Assembly: GCA_030049455.1 (NCBI GenBank)
Contig: JASIKV010000421.1
Coordinates: forward strand, 1-8,313
Source of the DNA: Terriglobia bacterium
Lineage (GTDB): Bacteria > Acidobacteriota > Terriglobia > UBA7540
Reading direction: 5' to 3'
Length of the DNA: 8,313 nucleotides
In this document: positions 1 to 7,213 of the stretch, in pieces
Position numbering within the stretch: position 1 is the stretch's first letter
How the letters are laid out: every line of letters begins with the position of its first letter
Made by a program: the position numbers and the translations under genes
Notes under the pieces: model-generated
The model's database searches: none
Seen by the model: the letters and a program-made list of their open reading frames with translations, nothing else
Told to the model about the DNA's origin: nothing

Positions 1-657
1 AAACGGCGAGTCAACGTTTGCCTGATGTCTGCGCATCCGCTGGTATTGGCGGAGTGGGAGCGGCTGCTGCAGCCGGCAGGCTTCAAGCTGAACTCGCGCC
101 GGCTGGAGGCCTTGCCGGTGCGGGGCGTGGAAGAATTGTCTTTGCCGCGCGCCGACGTTTTTGTGATTGACTCGCAAGCGCCGCGGCAGATTACCGAGGT
201 GCTGGTCGCGGGAATTCAGGAGCGATTCCCGCGCGCGCGGCAGGTTGTAATAGCCGAAAAGCTCACGGAAGCCCACGCGTTTCCACTGCTTCGGCTGGGC
301 GCCAAGGGATTGCTCGCCTACGAGGAGGCTTACCCGCTTCTTCCCCAGGCGCTGAGCGTGGTGGCCGCCGGAGGATTCTGGGTGCCGCGCGACCTGCTCT
401 CACGCTTCATCGACTCGAATCTGGGTCTGCGGCGCGAGCGCCAGATTCGCACCAGTCCCTCGCATCTGAGCCAGCGCGAGCGCGAAGTGCTGAATGCGCT
501 GCTGGAGAATCTTGCCAACAAGGAAATTGCAGGCAAGCTGAATATTTCGGAAAGAACCGTGAAGTTTCACGTCTCCAAGCTGCTGGAAAAATTCAGTGTA
601 CGCCGCCGCACGGACCTGATTCTGCTCGCTTTTCAAGACCGCGCCACTGGACTTTGA
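1..657 (+). CDS. LuxR/NarL-family response regulator, 5' end cut by the window edge
   Basis: DNA-binding transcriptional regulator with an N-terminal receiver-like domain and a C-terminal LuxR-type helix-turn-helix. The HTH is clear: residues 148-203, counted from the ATG at 25, run from LSQREREVL through NKEIAGKLNISERTVKFHVSKLL. The reading frame is open to base 1 and encodes KRRVNVCL before that Met. VNVCLMSAHPLVL fits beta-strand 1 of a receiver, so the true start is probably upstream and the ATG at 25 is internal. The receiver is degenerate. The acidic pair normally found after beta-1 reads Ser-Ala. D49 in VFVIDSQ sits at the phospho-acceptor position. The usual Ser/Thr is Ala in VVIAEK, and the conserved Lys position near GAKGLLAYEEA is not Lys. 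Phosphorylation control is therefore doubtful and the protein may act constitutively or through another signal. No sensor kinase is visible, and its targets cannot be told from the sequence. Confidence 0.85.
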   Translation, partial: KRRVNVCLMSAHPLVLAEWERLLQPAGFKLNSRRLEALPVRGVEELSLPRADVFVIDSQAPRQITEVLVAGIQERFPRARQVVIAEKLTEAHAFPLLRLGAKGLLAYEEAYPLLPQALSVVAAGGFWVPRDLLSRFIDSNLGLRRERQIRTSPSHLSQREREVLNALLENLANKEIAGKLNISERTVKFHVSKLLEKFSVRRRTDLILLAFQDRATGL

Positions 658-792
658 CCTGTACTTCGGGTCAGGTGCCATTCCTGTCCCAAAACTAGCC
701 CTCTCACCCATTGTCAGGTTTCATTCGCCAGCTTAACCTGTGCGAGTTCAACCACCCGGCGGACAGGCGTGTCTCAGCGCGGGCATGACGAC

Positions 793-834
793 GACCTGAT
801 TCGATAGAAGTGGCGCGGTCCCCCGCGTCAGGTC
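793..834. repeat. 7-bp inverted repeat in the spacer before the M23 gene
   Basis: GACCTGA at 793-799 is matched exactly by TCAGGTC at 828-834, with 28 bases between the arms. GTCAGGT also occurs at 670-676, 713-719 and 827-833 in the same 219-bp spacer (658-876). This could be a leader stem or a regulator half-site, but the arms are short and chance is a real explanation. I found no convincing promoter in the spacer and no U-tract terminator. A weak stem with arms ACCTG/CAGGT and a UUCG apex follows the regulator stop at about 657-676. Confidence 0.25.
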
Positions 835-876
835 TGGTCACCCGGCCGGCGACCGTGTCACTTCAGGACATTTGTC

Positions 877-1761
877 ATGGATCGAGCCTATCACCTCTTC
901 GTGGTCTTTCCAGGAGCGCACGGCAAGCTGCGCAAGCTCCATTTACCGCTCCTGGGAATTCGGCTCATCATGGCGCTGGCCATCACCGGGTTTGTGGCTG
1001 CGGCGGCTACGGCCAGCAATTACGCCCGCATGCTCTTGAAGGTTTCGAGCTACAACTCCCTGCGCGTGGAGCTGGAAGCATTGAGAATCCAGGGTCAAGG
1101 ACTGGAAACCGCTGCGGAGCGGTCACATTTGAAACTGGAATCTCTGCAATCGCTCGCTGCGGACCTCGCCCTGGCCTATACCTTCAGCGACGGCCGGCGC
1201 CCGCAGATGCCGGAGGATGTTCTGCGCGTGGCGAGCCGGGGGTTGAGGGGTTTCGGCGCGGACTACGATGCCTCGGTTTACGCGTTCCGCATGATGAAAA
1301 GCAGGCCGCTCCTTTCGCCCTACGCTTCGACGGATTCACCCTTATCGTTCGCGACTCCCTACCAGGACTCTGATACGCCTTCACTCTGGCCTGTGCGCGG
1401 CCCCATCACTGCGGGTTTCGGCCAGCGCATGGATCCCTTCACCGGCGAAGACGCATTCCACCAGGGTATCGACATCGCGGCGCCCTCCGGCACTCCGGTG
1501 CGGGTGGCGGCGGATGGAATTTTATTTCATGCGGGGCCCGCGGGAACCTACGGCAACGAAGCTCTCATCGACCACGGTTACGGCATCACCACCAAGTACG
1601 CTCACCTGAGCCGGCTTTTCGTAAAGGTGGGAGAGGAAGTGCACCGCGGGCAGATTATCGGCGCCGTCGGCGTAACCGGCATGACCACCGGTCCCCACCT
1701 GCATTACGAGGTCCTGGTTCAGGGTGAAGCGGTCAATCCTGCGATGTACATGCGGGATTAG
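877..1761 (+). CDS. membrane-anchored M23 (LytM-type) peptidoglycan endopeptidase
   Basis: Zinc metallopeptidase expected to cut peptide cross-bridges of peptidoglycan in the periplasm during growth or division. Length is 294 residues. Residues 1-24 form a basic cytoplasmic N-terminus and 25-47 a single membrane segment. Residues 55-100 look like a short coiled coil, 101-168 a linker, and 170-292 the M23 domain. All expected residues are present: zinc ligands H195 and D199 (HQGID), H276 (second His of HLH), and catalytic H243 (YAHLS) and H274. It should therefore be an active enzyme, unlike the degenerate EnvC/NlpD-type activators. The ATG at 877 is supported by AGGA at 865-868, 8 bases upstream. 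The TPR gene follows 95 bp downstream in the same direction and may share the transcript. The architecture (one TM, coiled coil, LytM) is common in cell-elongation and division endopeptidases; the precise substrate cannot be told. Confidence 0.93.
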   Translation: MDRAYHLFVVFPGAHGKLRKLHLPLLGIRLIMALAITGFVAAAATASNYARMLLKVSSYNSLRVELEALRIQGQGLETAAERSHLKLESLQSLAADLALAYTFSDGRRPQMPEDVLRVASRGLRGFGADYDASVYAFRMMKSRPLLSPYASTDSPLSFATPYQDSDTPSLWPVRGPITAGFGQRMDPFTGEDAFHQGIDIAAPSGTPVRVAADGILFHAGPAGTYGNEALIDHGYGITTKYAHLSRLFVKVGEEVHRGQIIGAVGVTGMTTGPHLHYEVLVQGEAVNPAMYMRD

Positions 1762-1856
1762 TTGCGCCGCTGCCCGGCATTTCCATTACACCCAGCAAGA
1801 CCGCGGCCCGCCGCACCGATTGCACATGACGCGGGGCGCGGAGGAAGGAAGCGCCT

Positions 1857-2348
1857 ATGACCAAGATCAATCCTGTGGATGAATTCCGCAAAGGAATCGC
1901 AGCCTTGCGGAACGGCTACGTCAATTCCGCCCTCTTTCATCTGCAAAAGGCCGTGGAACACAACGGCAGCAATCCGTTTTACCTTTCCTACTATGGAGTG
2001 GCCCTGGCCCGCGTGGAGCGCGACTGGCAGCGGGCTGAAGCGTCCTGCCTGGCGGCGTTGCGTTTTCTGCGCACGGATCCGCATATGTACTTGAATTTGG
2101 CGGAAGTCTATCGCCGCGCCGGGGAACTGGATGATGCGCTGAGCACGCTCTACAACGGTCTGCAATTCACCAAGTGGGACCCCACGCTTGTGAAGGCGCT
2201 TGAGGACCTGGGGATCCGGCGGCCGCCCGTGCTCGGCTTTCTGAAGCGAAAGAATTTCATCAACCGGCAACTGGGAAAACTTCGGCACAAGATCGAAGGG
2301 CAGGGAAAGTCATCGGCGCTGGAAGCCCTGCGTTCCGCGCGGAGTTAG
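1857..2348 (+). CDS. small tetratricopeptide-repeat protein
   Basis: 163-residue protein made almost wholly of TPR helices: repeat 1 about residues 8-40, repeat 2 about 41-75 and repeat 3 about 76-109, the last with the typical YLNLAEVYRRAGELDDAL pattern. It has no signal peptide or membrane segment, so a cytoplasmic scaffold or adaptor is likely. The tail (about 115-150) is basic and proline-rich, with RRPPVLGFLKRKN and NRQLGKLRHKI. From general familiarity, such a tail recurs on TPR proteins of Acidobacteria and related groups, but I cannot give it a function. The start is well fixed by GGAGGAAGGA at 1840-1849, 7 bases before the ATG. It lies between the M23 peptidase and a separately promoted M16 operon. 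A partnership with the M23 enzyme is possible by proximity only. Confidence 0.85.
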   Translation: MTKINPVDEFRKGIAALRNGYVNSALFHLQKAVEHNGSNPFYLSYYGVALARVERDWQRAEASCLAALRFLRTDPHMYLNLAEVYRRAGELDDALSTLYNGLQFTKWDPTLVKALEDLGIRRPPVLGFLKRKNFINRQLGKLRHKIEGQGKSSALEALRSARS

Positions 2349-2520
2349 TGATCCCCTGCGAGCAGGAAATAGGAAGTATTAATCCGGGGTGATAAATCCT
2401 CCTGCGCGCCAAAAACCTCTTGGTACGGCCGCCCGTTCCGCTAAGCATTCCGCAAGCCCACATCACAATTTAGTTGCGGCTCTTCCCAGTTGACCCCTGA
2501 GAGTGAAGGCCATTGCTCGA

Positions 2521-2548
2521 TTGCGCCGATGCAGCGCTATGCTAGAAT
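2521..2548 (+). promoter_or_regulatory. extended -10 promoter of the M16 peptidase operon
   Basis: TTGCGC (2521-2526) and TAGAAT (2543-2548) are 16 bases apart, and TGC directly before the -10 gives an extended -10 element (TGCTAGAAT). The -10 matches 5 of 6 consensus bases and the -35 matches 4. Transcription would begin near 2555, upstream of the proposed TTG start at 2610. This argues against the in-frame TTG at 2490 and ATG at 2529 as start codons, because neither would be on the transcript. The rest of the 2349-2609 spacer holds no other clear signal. Confidence 0.6.
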
Positions 2549-2595
2549 CGGTGTGTGGCCGCAATGGCCCCGGCCGCCTGCCGGTCCGGATGTTC

Positions 2596-2599
2596 AGGA
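2596..2599 (+). promoter_or_regulatory. ribosome-binding site that selects the TTG start at 2610
   Basis: AGGA lies 10 bases before the TTG at 2610. It is the only in-frame start between the promoter and the signal-peptide core with a Shine-Dalgarno-like match at usable spacing, and it places the hydrophobic export segment immediately at the N-terminus. Confidence 0.5.
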
Positions 2600-2609
2600 C
2601 GTTTGCCCG

Positions 2610-3995
2610 TTGACAGAGTTGCTTACATCCCGCCGTTTCGCCGCCCTCTTGCTTGCCTTGGCGGCCTGCGTACCGGGTTCGACGCCGAGTTGGGCGAGGC
2701 CCTCATCCGTCAAGCTTCCGCACACGGAAATTCACAAGGTTCAGCTCGATAATGGCCTGGTCGCGCTGATGGTGGAGTCGCATGATGCGCCGGTGATCGA
2801 CGTCCAGGTGTGGTACCACGTCGGCTCAAAAAACGAGGTGGCAGGGCGCACGGGATTCGCGCACTTCTTTGAGCACCTGATGTTTGACGGGACGAAGAAT
2901 CTGGCGTCAAACGAATTTTCCGATTACATCGTGCGCTCCGGCGGCACGGACAACGCCTACACGACGGAAGACACCACGGTGTTTTGGGAAACCGTACCGA
3001 GCAATATGCTGCCCGTGGTGCTTTGGCTGGAAGCCGACCGCATGCGCAACCTCGACATCAACGAAAAAGTGTTTAACAACGAGCGCCAGGTGGTGGAGGA
3101 GGAACGCCGCCTGCGCTTTGACAATCCCCCCTACGGCACGGTGGTGGAGACGCTCTACGACAACGCTTACACGGTGCACCCCTACCGCCACATGACCATC
3201 GGCAGCATGGAAGACCTGAATCACGCCAGCGTTCAGGACATCCAGAATTTTTACGACAACTACTACGAACCCTCCAATGCCACGGTGGTGATTGTGGGCG
3301 ATGTGGACTGGCGTGAGGCGGAAGCCGATGTGCGCAAATACCTGGGTCCCGTAAAGGAAGGGAATCGGGCCGCGGCGGCTCCAATTCCGCAGGAGCCCGC
3401 GCAGATTGCCGAGCGCGTGGTGAAGGTGAATCTGGGAGTTACTTTGCCGGCGTTTGTGGAGGGTTTCCACATGCCCGCCGATGGCACTCCGGACGCATAT
3501 CCGCTGCGGCTGGCGTCGAAAATCCTTTCGGACGGTGAGAGCTCGCGAATCTATACGCGCCTGATTTACGACAAGCAGATCGCCGTACAGGCCGACAGCA
3601 GCGGGAATTTTACGGAAGACCCCAATCTGTTTTTTGTTTTCGCGGTCATGAACAGCGGGCACAATCCTGCCGAAGGCGAGACCCAAGTGGACGCCGAATT
3701 GACCCGCTTGAAAGACGATTTGGTGCCCGAAGCGGAACTCGAGAAGGCCAAGAACCAGACCCTGCGCGATTTCATCCTGAGCCGCCAGACCGCCCAGAGC
3801 CGCGCCGAGGAGTTGGGATACGCCGCCGTGGTGCTGAAGGACCCGGAGCTGGTGGATACGGAGTTGAAACGCTTTCTGGAAGTCACGCCACAGGACATTC
3901 AACGCGTGGCGCGCAAATATTTTGTGGACGAAAACAAAACGGTGGTTGAGGTATATCCGAAAAAGGAAGCGAGTGAGAGGGCCAGCGGACGCTAA
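2610..3995 (+). CDS. M16B zinc metallopeptidase, catalytic subunit, probable lipoprotein
   Basis: Insulinase/pitrilysin-family peptidase expected to degrade peptides in a closed chamber in the periplasm. Length is 461 residues from TTG 2610, the usual size of a single-half M16B subunit. The zinc motif H85-F-F-E88-H89 is intact. E165, 76 residues after the second His, fits the third ligand, and E158 fits the conserved supporting Glu. The N-terminal M16 domain covers about residues 40-190 and the inactive-half M16_C domain about 195-390. Residues 8-19 are hydrophobic and end in L17-A18-A19-C20, a perfect lipobox, so lipidation at C20 is likely; cleavage after SWA29 by signal peptidase I is the alternative. 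At the position where M16 partner subunits carry an R-x6-Y pair, this protein has Ile and Val (in RLIYDKQIAV). The next gene supplies that pair, 55 bp downstream and presumably co-transcribed. The start choice rests on the promoter and RBS; the frame is open further upstream. Confidence 0.92.
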   Translation: MTELLTSRRFAALLLALAACVPGSTPSWARPSSVKLPHTEIHKVQLDNGLVALMVESHDAPVIDVQVWYHVGSKNEVAGRTGFAHFFEHLMFDGTKNLASNEFSDYIVRSGGTDNAYTTEDTTVFWETVPSNMLPVVLWLEADRMRNLDINEKVFNNERQVVEEERRLRFDNPPYGTVVETLYDNAYTVHPYRHMTIGSMEDLNHASVQDIQNFYDNYYEPSNATVVIVGDVDWREAEADVRKYLGPVKEGNRAAAAPIPQEPAQIAERVVKVNLGVTLPAFVEGFHMPADGTPDAYPLRLASKILSDGESSRIYTRLIYDKQIAVQADSSGNFTEDPNLFFVFAVMNSGHNPAEGETQVDAELTRLKDDLVPEAELEKAKNQTLRDFILSRQTAQSRAEELGYAAVVLKDPELVDTELKRFLEVTPQDIQRVARKYFVDENKTVVEVYPKKEASERASGR

Positions 3996-4036
3996 ACCAG
4001 AGACGGGAAGCGAAATGCAGCGTAAAGGGAATGCAC

Positions 4037-4045
4037 GGAGGGGAG
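4037..4045 (+). promoter_or_regulatory. strong ribosome-binding site that selects the ATG at 4051
   Basis: GGAGGGGAG ends 5 bases before the ATG at 4051. Other in-frame starts are the ATG at 3922, inside the preceding gene, the ATG at 4015 with a weaker GGGAAG at 4005-4010, and a TTG at 4123 with no Shine-Dalgarno match. The 4051 start has much the best signal. Confidence 0.6.
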
Positions 4046-4050
4046 ACGGA

Positions 4051-5565
4051 ATGAAAAGGTTTCAGGATGGAGATAGGCTGCGGAAAACGCGGGATAATAA
4101 TTGTTCCCTGGCCTCGCATCCCTTGTCGCATCTCTCCGCCGCCCTGCTCCTTGTCACCTTTGTGCTCCCGTTAGGCGCGCGCGATTTTCCCCCGGACGTT
4201 CCTGCGCCCGCGCCGGTGGTGATTCCTTCGCCCGTCGTGCACGTGCTTCCCAACGGCCTTCAGATTGTGATTGTAGAACGGAACACCCTGCCGCTCGTCA
4301 CGCTGCGATTGGTGGTGAAGTCGGGCGCGGAATGCGACCCGCCGAGCCTGCCCGGGACGGCGGCTTTGGTGAACGGCCTGCTGACGGAAGGCACCGAGCG
4401 GCGCACAGCGCGCGAGCTGGCAGAGGCCATCGATTCCATTGGGGGCGTAGCCGACAACGACGTTGATTGGGACAGTTCCTACCTCAGCTTGAGCGTTTTG
4501 GCCGATCACACGGAATTGGCCTTTGAGCTGGTCAGCGACATGAACATTCATCCGGCCTTCGCGCCGGAGGAGATCGAGCGCCAAAGGAAACAGACGCTGT
4601 CAGGCCTGGAGGTTGCGCTAGACGATCCTGCTTACGTGGCGGACATGGCCATGCAGGAATTGGTTTTTACCGGCACGCCCTACGGGCATCCCGAAGACGG
4701 AACGCTCGAATCCGCGCAGCGCATCTCCGCGCGCGACCTTCACGCCTTCCATGACAGTTACTATCAGCCGCGCAACTGCATTCTGGCGGTGGTGGGTGAC
4801 ATATCTGCCAAAAACGCCACGAAGCTGGCCGCCAAATATTTCGGCTCATGGCAGAACGGCACTGAACCGATCCCCGCGCCGTCTGTTTCTCCTGCCATTG
4901 CTTCCGCACGGCGCGTGCTGGCGATCGACAAGACCGACGCCGTGCAGACCGAGATTCGCATCGGAAACAGCGGAGTGCCGCGCGACAGTCCCGATTACCT
5001 CGCGCTGAGTGTGGCGAATGAAATTCTTGGCGGGCCGTCGGAGAACCGGCTGTTCAAAGCCCTGCGCACGCGCCAGGGATTGACCTACGGCGCGTCAAGC
5101 GACCTGATTTGCCGCCGCCATTTGGGAGCCTGGGTGGCCAAAACCTTCACGCGCACGCCGGAAACCCTGCGCAGCGCCGACGTGGCCGTAAAGCAGATCC
5201 AAACCCTTCAGGACCACGGGATCAGCAGTGATGAGTTGGAGACCGCCAAAAGCTATCTCATCGGACATTTGGCCCTTGAGTTTGAAACCTCCGACAACCT
5301 GGCGGAAAAGATTTTGGAGCTGATGGAAGCCGGTTTGCCGATTGATTACTGGAACCATTACCCCGAGATGCTTCAGGCGCTGAAAGCCGAAGATGTCAAC
5401 ACGGTCGCGCAGACCTATCTCGACACCGGCCACGACGTGATGGTGCTGGTGGGGAGCATTTCCGATTTCAAGAAAGACTTGAAGAGGCTCGGCCACGTGC
5501 GAATCATTCCATTCAATGAATTGGACTTAGGCTCCCCGGATTTGGCGCGAGTGTCGAATAAGTGA
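4051..5565 (+). CDS. M16 peptidase homologue, non-catalytic partner subunit
   Basis: 504-residue exported member of the insulinase/pitrilysin family. Residues 1-27 form a long charged N-region, 28-42 a hydrophobic core (LSAALLLVTFVLPLGA), and cleavage after A43 is likely. The zinc motif is lost: where active members read HxxEH, this protein reads A105-L-V-N108-G109 inside an otherwise typical GTA...LLTEGT block, so it cannot bind catalytic zinc. It keeps the C-terminal substrate-binding R339-x6-Y346 pair (LRTRQGLTYG). Catalytic residues in one subunit and the R/Y pair in the other is the arrangement described for heterodimeric M16B peptidases such as Sphingomonas SPH2681/SPH2682 and, in principle, for mitochondrial processing peptidase. 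It lies 55 bp after the active subunit with no promoter between. It ends 14 bp from the convergent ManD-like gene. A weak stem with arms AGTGAG/CTCATT spans that junction, with no T-tract. Confidence 0.9.
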   Translation: MKRFQDGDRLRKTRDNNCSLASHPLSHLSAALLLVTFVLPLGARDFPPDVPAPAPVVIPSPVVHVLPNGLQIVIVERNTLPLVTLRLVVKSGAECDPPSLPGTAALVNGLLTEGTERRTARELAEAIDSIGGVADNDVDWDSSYLSLSVLADHTELAFELVSDMNIHPAFAPEEIERQRKQTLSGLEVALDDPAYVADMAMQELVFTGTPYGHPEDGTLESAQRISARDLHAFHDSYYQPRNCILAVVGDISAKNATKLAAKYFGSWQNGTEPIPAPSVSPAIASARRVLAIDKTDAVQTEIRIGNSGVPRDSPDYLALSVANEILGGPSENRLFKALRTRQGLTYGASSDLICRRHLGAWVAKTFTRTPETLRSADVAVKQIQTLQDHGISSDELETAKSYLIGHLALEFETSDNLAEKILELMEAGLPIDYWNHYPEMLQALKAEDVNTVAQTYLDTGHDVMVLVGSISDFKKDLKRLGHVRIIPFNELDLGSPDLARVSNK

Positions 5566-5579
5566 GTAGCGGCACAGGC

Positions 5580-6911
5580 TCATTGCTTGATGATGGTCCC
5601 ATCGTATTGCCGGATTTCTCCCCATCCTCCGTTCAGATTGTTCGGCCCCTCGCGGAAGGGGTACTTCGCGGCGAGCTGTTCATTCACCTCGATTCCCCAT
5701 CCGGGCGCTTCGCTGGCCCACAAGAAGCCGTCCTTATAGGTTGCGCAACCCGCAAAGATCTCGGCTTCCACACCCTTGATGATGCCCCCTTCCTGAATGC
5801 CGAAATTCCAACTGGCCAGGTCCAGATGCAGTTGCGCGGTGTGCCCGACGGGCGAAACGTCTCCCGGGCCGTGCCATGCCGTTTTCACTGCGAACTGCTC
5901 GGCCAGGATGGCGATCTTTCGCGCCGGCGTCAGCCCACCGACTTGCGACAGGTGGCAGCGGATATAGTCGATCAGGCGTTCGGCAATCAGCGGTTGCCAC
6001 TCGTGCGGGTTGTTGAACAGTTCGCCCATTGCCAGGGAAGTGGCGCACTGTTGCCGGATTTGCCGGAAATAATCAATATCCTCGGGCGAAAGGACGTCTT
6101 CGAGGTAAAACAATTTGAGGGGCTCGAGCTCCTTGGCGAATTGCACGGCTTGATGAGGGCTCACGCGCTCGTGCACATCGTGAATGAGATCGATCTCGTC
6201 GCCTAATTGTTTCCGGCACTCCTCCAGCATCTGGCGCGCATGGCGCATGTAAGGCTCAGAATCAAATACCGGGCCGGGGTGGAGGCCATTTAGCGGCGAA
6301 CTGTTGCGCGGGCCGTACGCCGCCATGCCGGGCACGCCCGTCATGATCTTGATGCACCGGAATCCCTGTTCCATCATCTGGCGGGCGTGATCGACGGCCT
6401 CGGCAGCGTCCATGCCCCCCACCGTGGCATAGGTCAGCGCAGCTTCCCGCGCCTTGCCGCCTAACAATTCATAAACGGGCATATTGGCCTGGCGGCCCTT
6501 GATGTCCCACAGCGCTTCATCGATGCCGCTGATGGCGTTGTTCAACACGGGGCCATTGCGCCAGTAGGAACTGTTATAGCAGGCCTGCCAGGTATCCTCG
6601 ATGCGGTCTGCCGGCTTGCCGAGCAGGAAGGGTTTTAGATACTTTTCCACGGCGGGCACCACCAGGTCCGCGCGCTGCGTAAACGTGGCGCACCCGTACC
6701 CGTAGAGGCCATCCTGGTCCGTGAGGATTTTCACGACCACCAAGCGCGCGCCGGAGGGCTGCGTGGCGATGATCTGGATGTCTTTGATGACGGGCGACGG
6801 CATGCCTCGCACCGCGCGCGCCACTTGCTGTTCCGCCGCCAGACGCCGCGCCGGCAAAGCCGCGCCCAACGCCCCCGCCAGAGCCGCTTGAAAGTATTTT
6901 CGCCGGTTCAT
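5580..6911 (-). CDS. ManD/RspA-like enolase-superfamily protein with Tat-type export signal
   Basis: Mandelate racemase/muconate-lactonizing family, closest in motifs to D-mannonate dehydratase (ManD; D-mannonate to 2-keto-3-deoxygluconate). Length is 443 residues. Residues 2-7 (NRRKYF) followed by a hydrophobic stretch to about 20 resemble a twin-arginine signal, with cleavage near LAA26. The capping domain is about 40-155 and the barrel about 160-400. Metal ligands D245 (HDVH), E271 (YLED) and E297 (MGELFN) are present, as are H247 and H347-x3-D351 (AWHGPGD). The loop Tyr of the ManD active site matches Y199. The Arg paired with it in ManD is K188 here, and the interval is one residue shorter. 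Dehydration of an acid sugar is plausible, but mannonate is not assured. The start at 6911 is fixed by GAAGGGAG (6918-6925), 6 bases upstream. No linked sugar genes are visible. Confidence 0.88.
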   Translation of the reverse strand: MNRRKYFQAALAGALGAALPARRLAAEQQVARAVRGMPSPVIKDIQIIATQPSGARLVVVKILTDQDGLYGYGCATFTQRADLVVPAVEKYLKPFLLGKPADRIEDTWQACYNSSYWRNGPVLNNAISGIDEALWDIKGRQANMPVYELLGGKAREAALTYATVGGMDAAEAVDHARQMMEQGFRCIKIMTGVPGMAAYGPRNSSPLNGLHPGPVFDSEPYMRHARQMLEECRKQLGDEIDLIHDVHERVSPHQAVQFAKELEPLKLFYLEDVLSPEDIDYFRQIRQQCATSLAMGELFNNPHEWQPLIAERLIDYIRCHLSQVGGLTPARKIAILAEQFAVKTAWHGPGDVSPVGHTAQLHLDLASWNFGIQEGGIIKGVEAEIFAGCATYKDGFLWASEAPGWGIEVNEQLAAKYPFREGPNNLNGGWGEIRQYDGTIIKQ

Positions 6912-7213
6912 TAAATACTCCCTTCGGAAAACGATTCGGCCGGGAATTAATGCGCCAGGACAAATTGACTGGTCGCAGAGCGGGATGCCAAAGCGCGAAC
7001 CCGCCGCCGTCCGGATCGTTTCACGGGTATTCCCGCATTGAGATCCTGCCAAAATCTCACCGCAATCTTACGCCGAATCTTTCAGCTTCAGCACGAGCTT
7101 TTCAGCATGGGATACGGCCGGCGCCCAAGGCCGCTAGATCATAGGCTGCGTCTGCTGCCGGCGCACTCCATGAAACCAGGGCTGACGGGGGAGGGAAGCG
7201 CCTGCCCGGCGGG
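6912..7213. other. 302-bp intergenic region between the protease and ManD-like genes
   Basis: No coding region or RNA gene was recognised. It should hold the promoter of the ManD-like gene on the minus strand, but no pair of -35/-10 boxes there is convincing. Small elements are a CGGG-TATT-CCCG dyad near 7024-7035 and three direct copies of TTCAGC (7081-7086, 7087-7092, 7101-7106). A GCCC-GGC-GGGC hairpin at 7204-7214 overlaps the protease stop codon but has no T-tract, so it is not a standard terminator. Confidence 0.4.

Noticed and set aside
810..1373. 187-codon plus-strand frame overlapping the M23 gene start
   Set aside because: It is out of frame with the M23 protein, rich in Arg/Gly/Pro/Ala as expected of a shadow, and unrelated to any domain I know.
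1758..2288. 176-codon minus-strand frame opposite the TPR gene
   Set aside because: The plus-strand TPR frame has clear repeats and a strong ribosome-binding site; the antisense product shows no domain.
2355..2366. CCTG-CGAG-CAGG hairpin after the TPR gene as a terminator
   Set aside because: The stem is only 4 bp and no T-tract follows.
2490..2609. Upstream starts (TTG 2490, ATG 2529, GTG 2553) for the catalytic M16 gene
   Set aside because: They overlap or precede the predicted promoter and would put 19-40 extra residues in front of the signal peptide.
2907..3902. 331-codon open frame on the minus strand inside the M16 gene
   Set aside because: It is antisense to a well-conserved M16 coding frame, its translation is His/Val-rich with no recognisable domain, and long antisense frames are expected in GC-rich codons.
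5562..6206. 214-codon plus-strand frame overlapping the ManD-like gene
   Set aside because: It is antisense to conserved enolase-superfamily motifs, including the metal ligands; it is a shadow frame with no ribosome-binding site of note.
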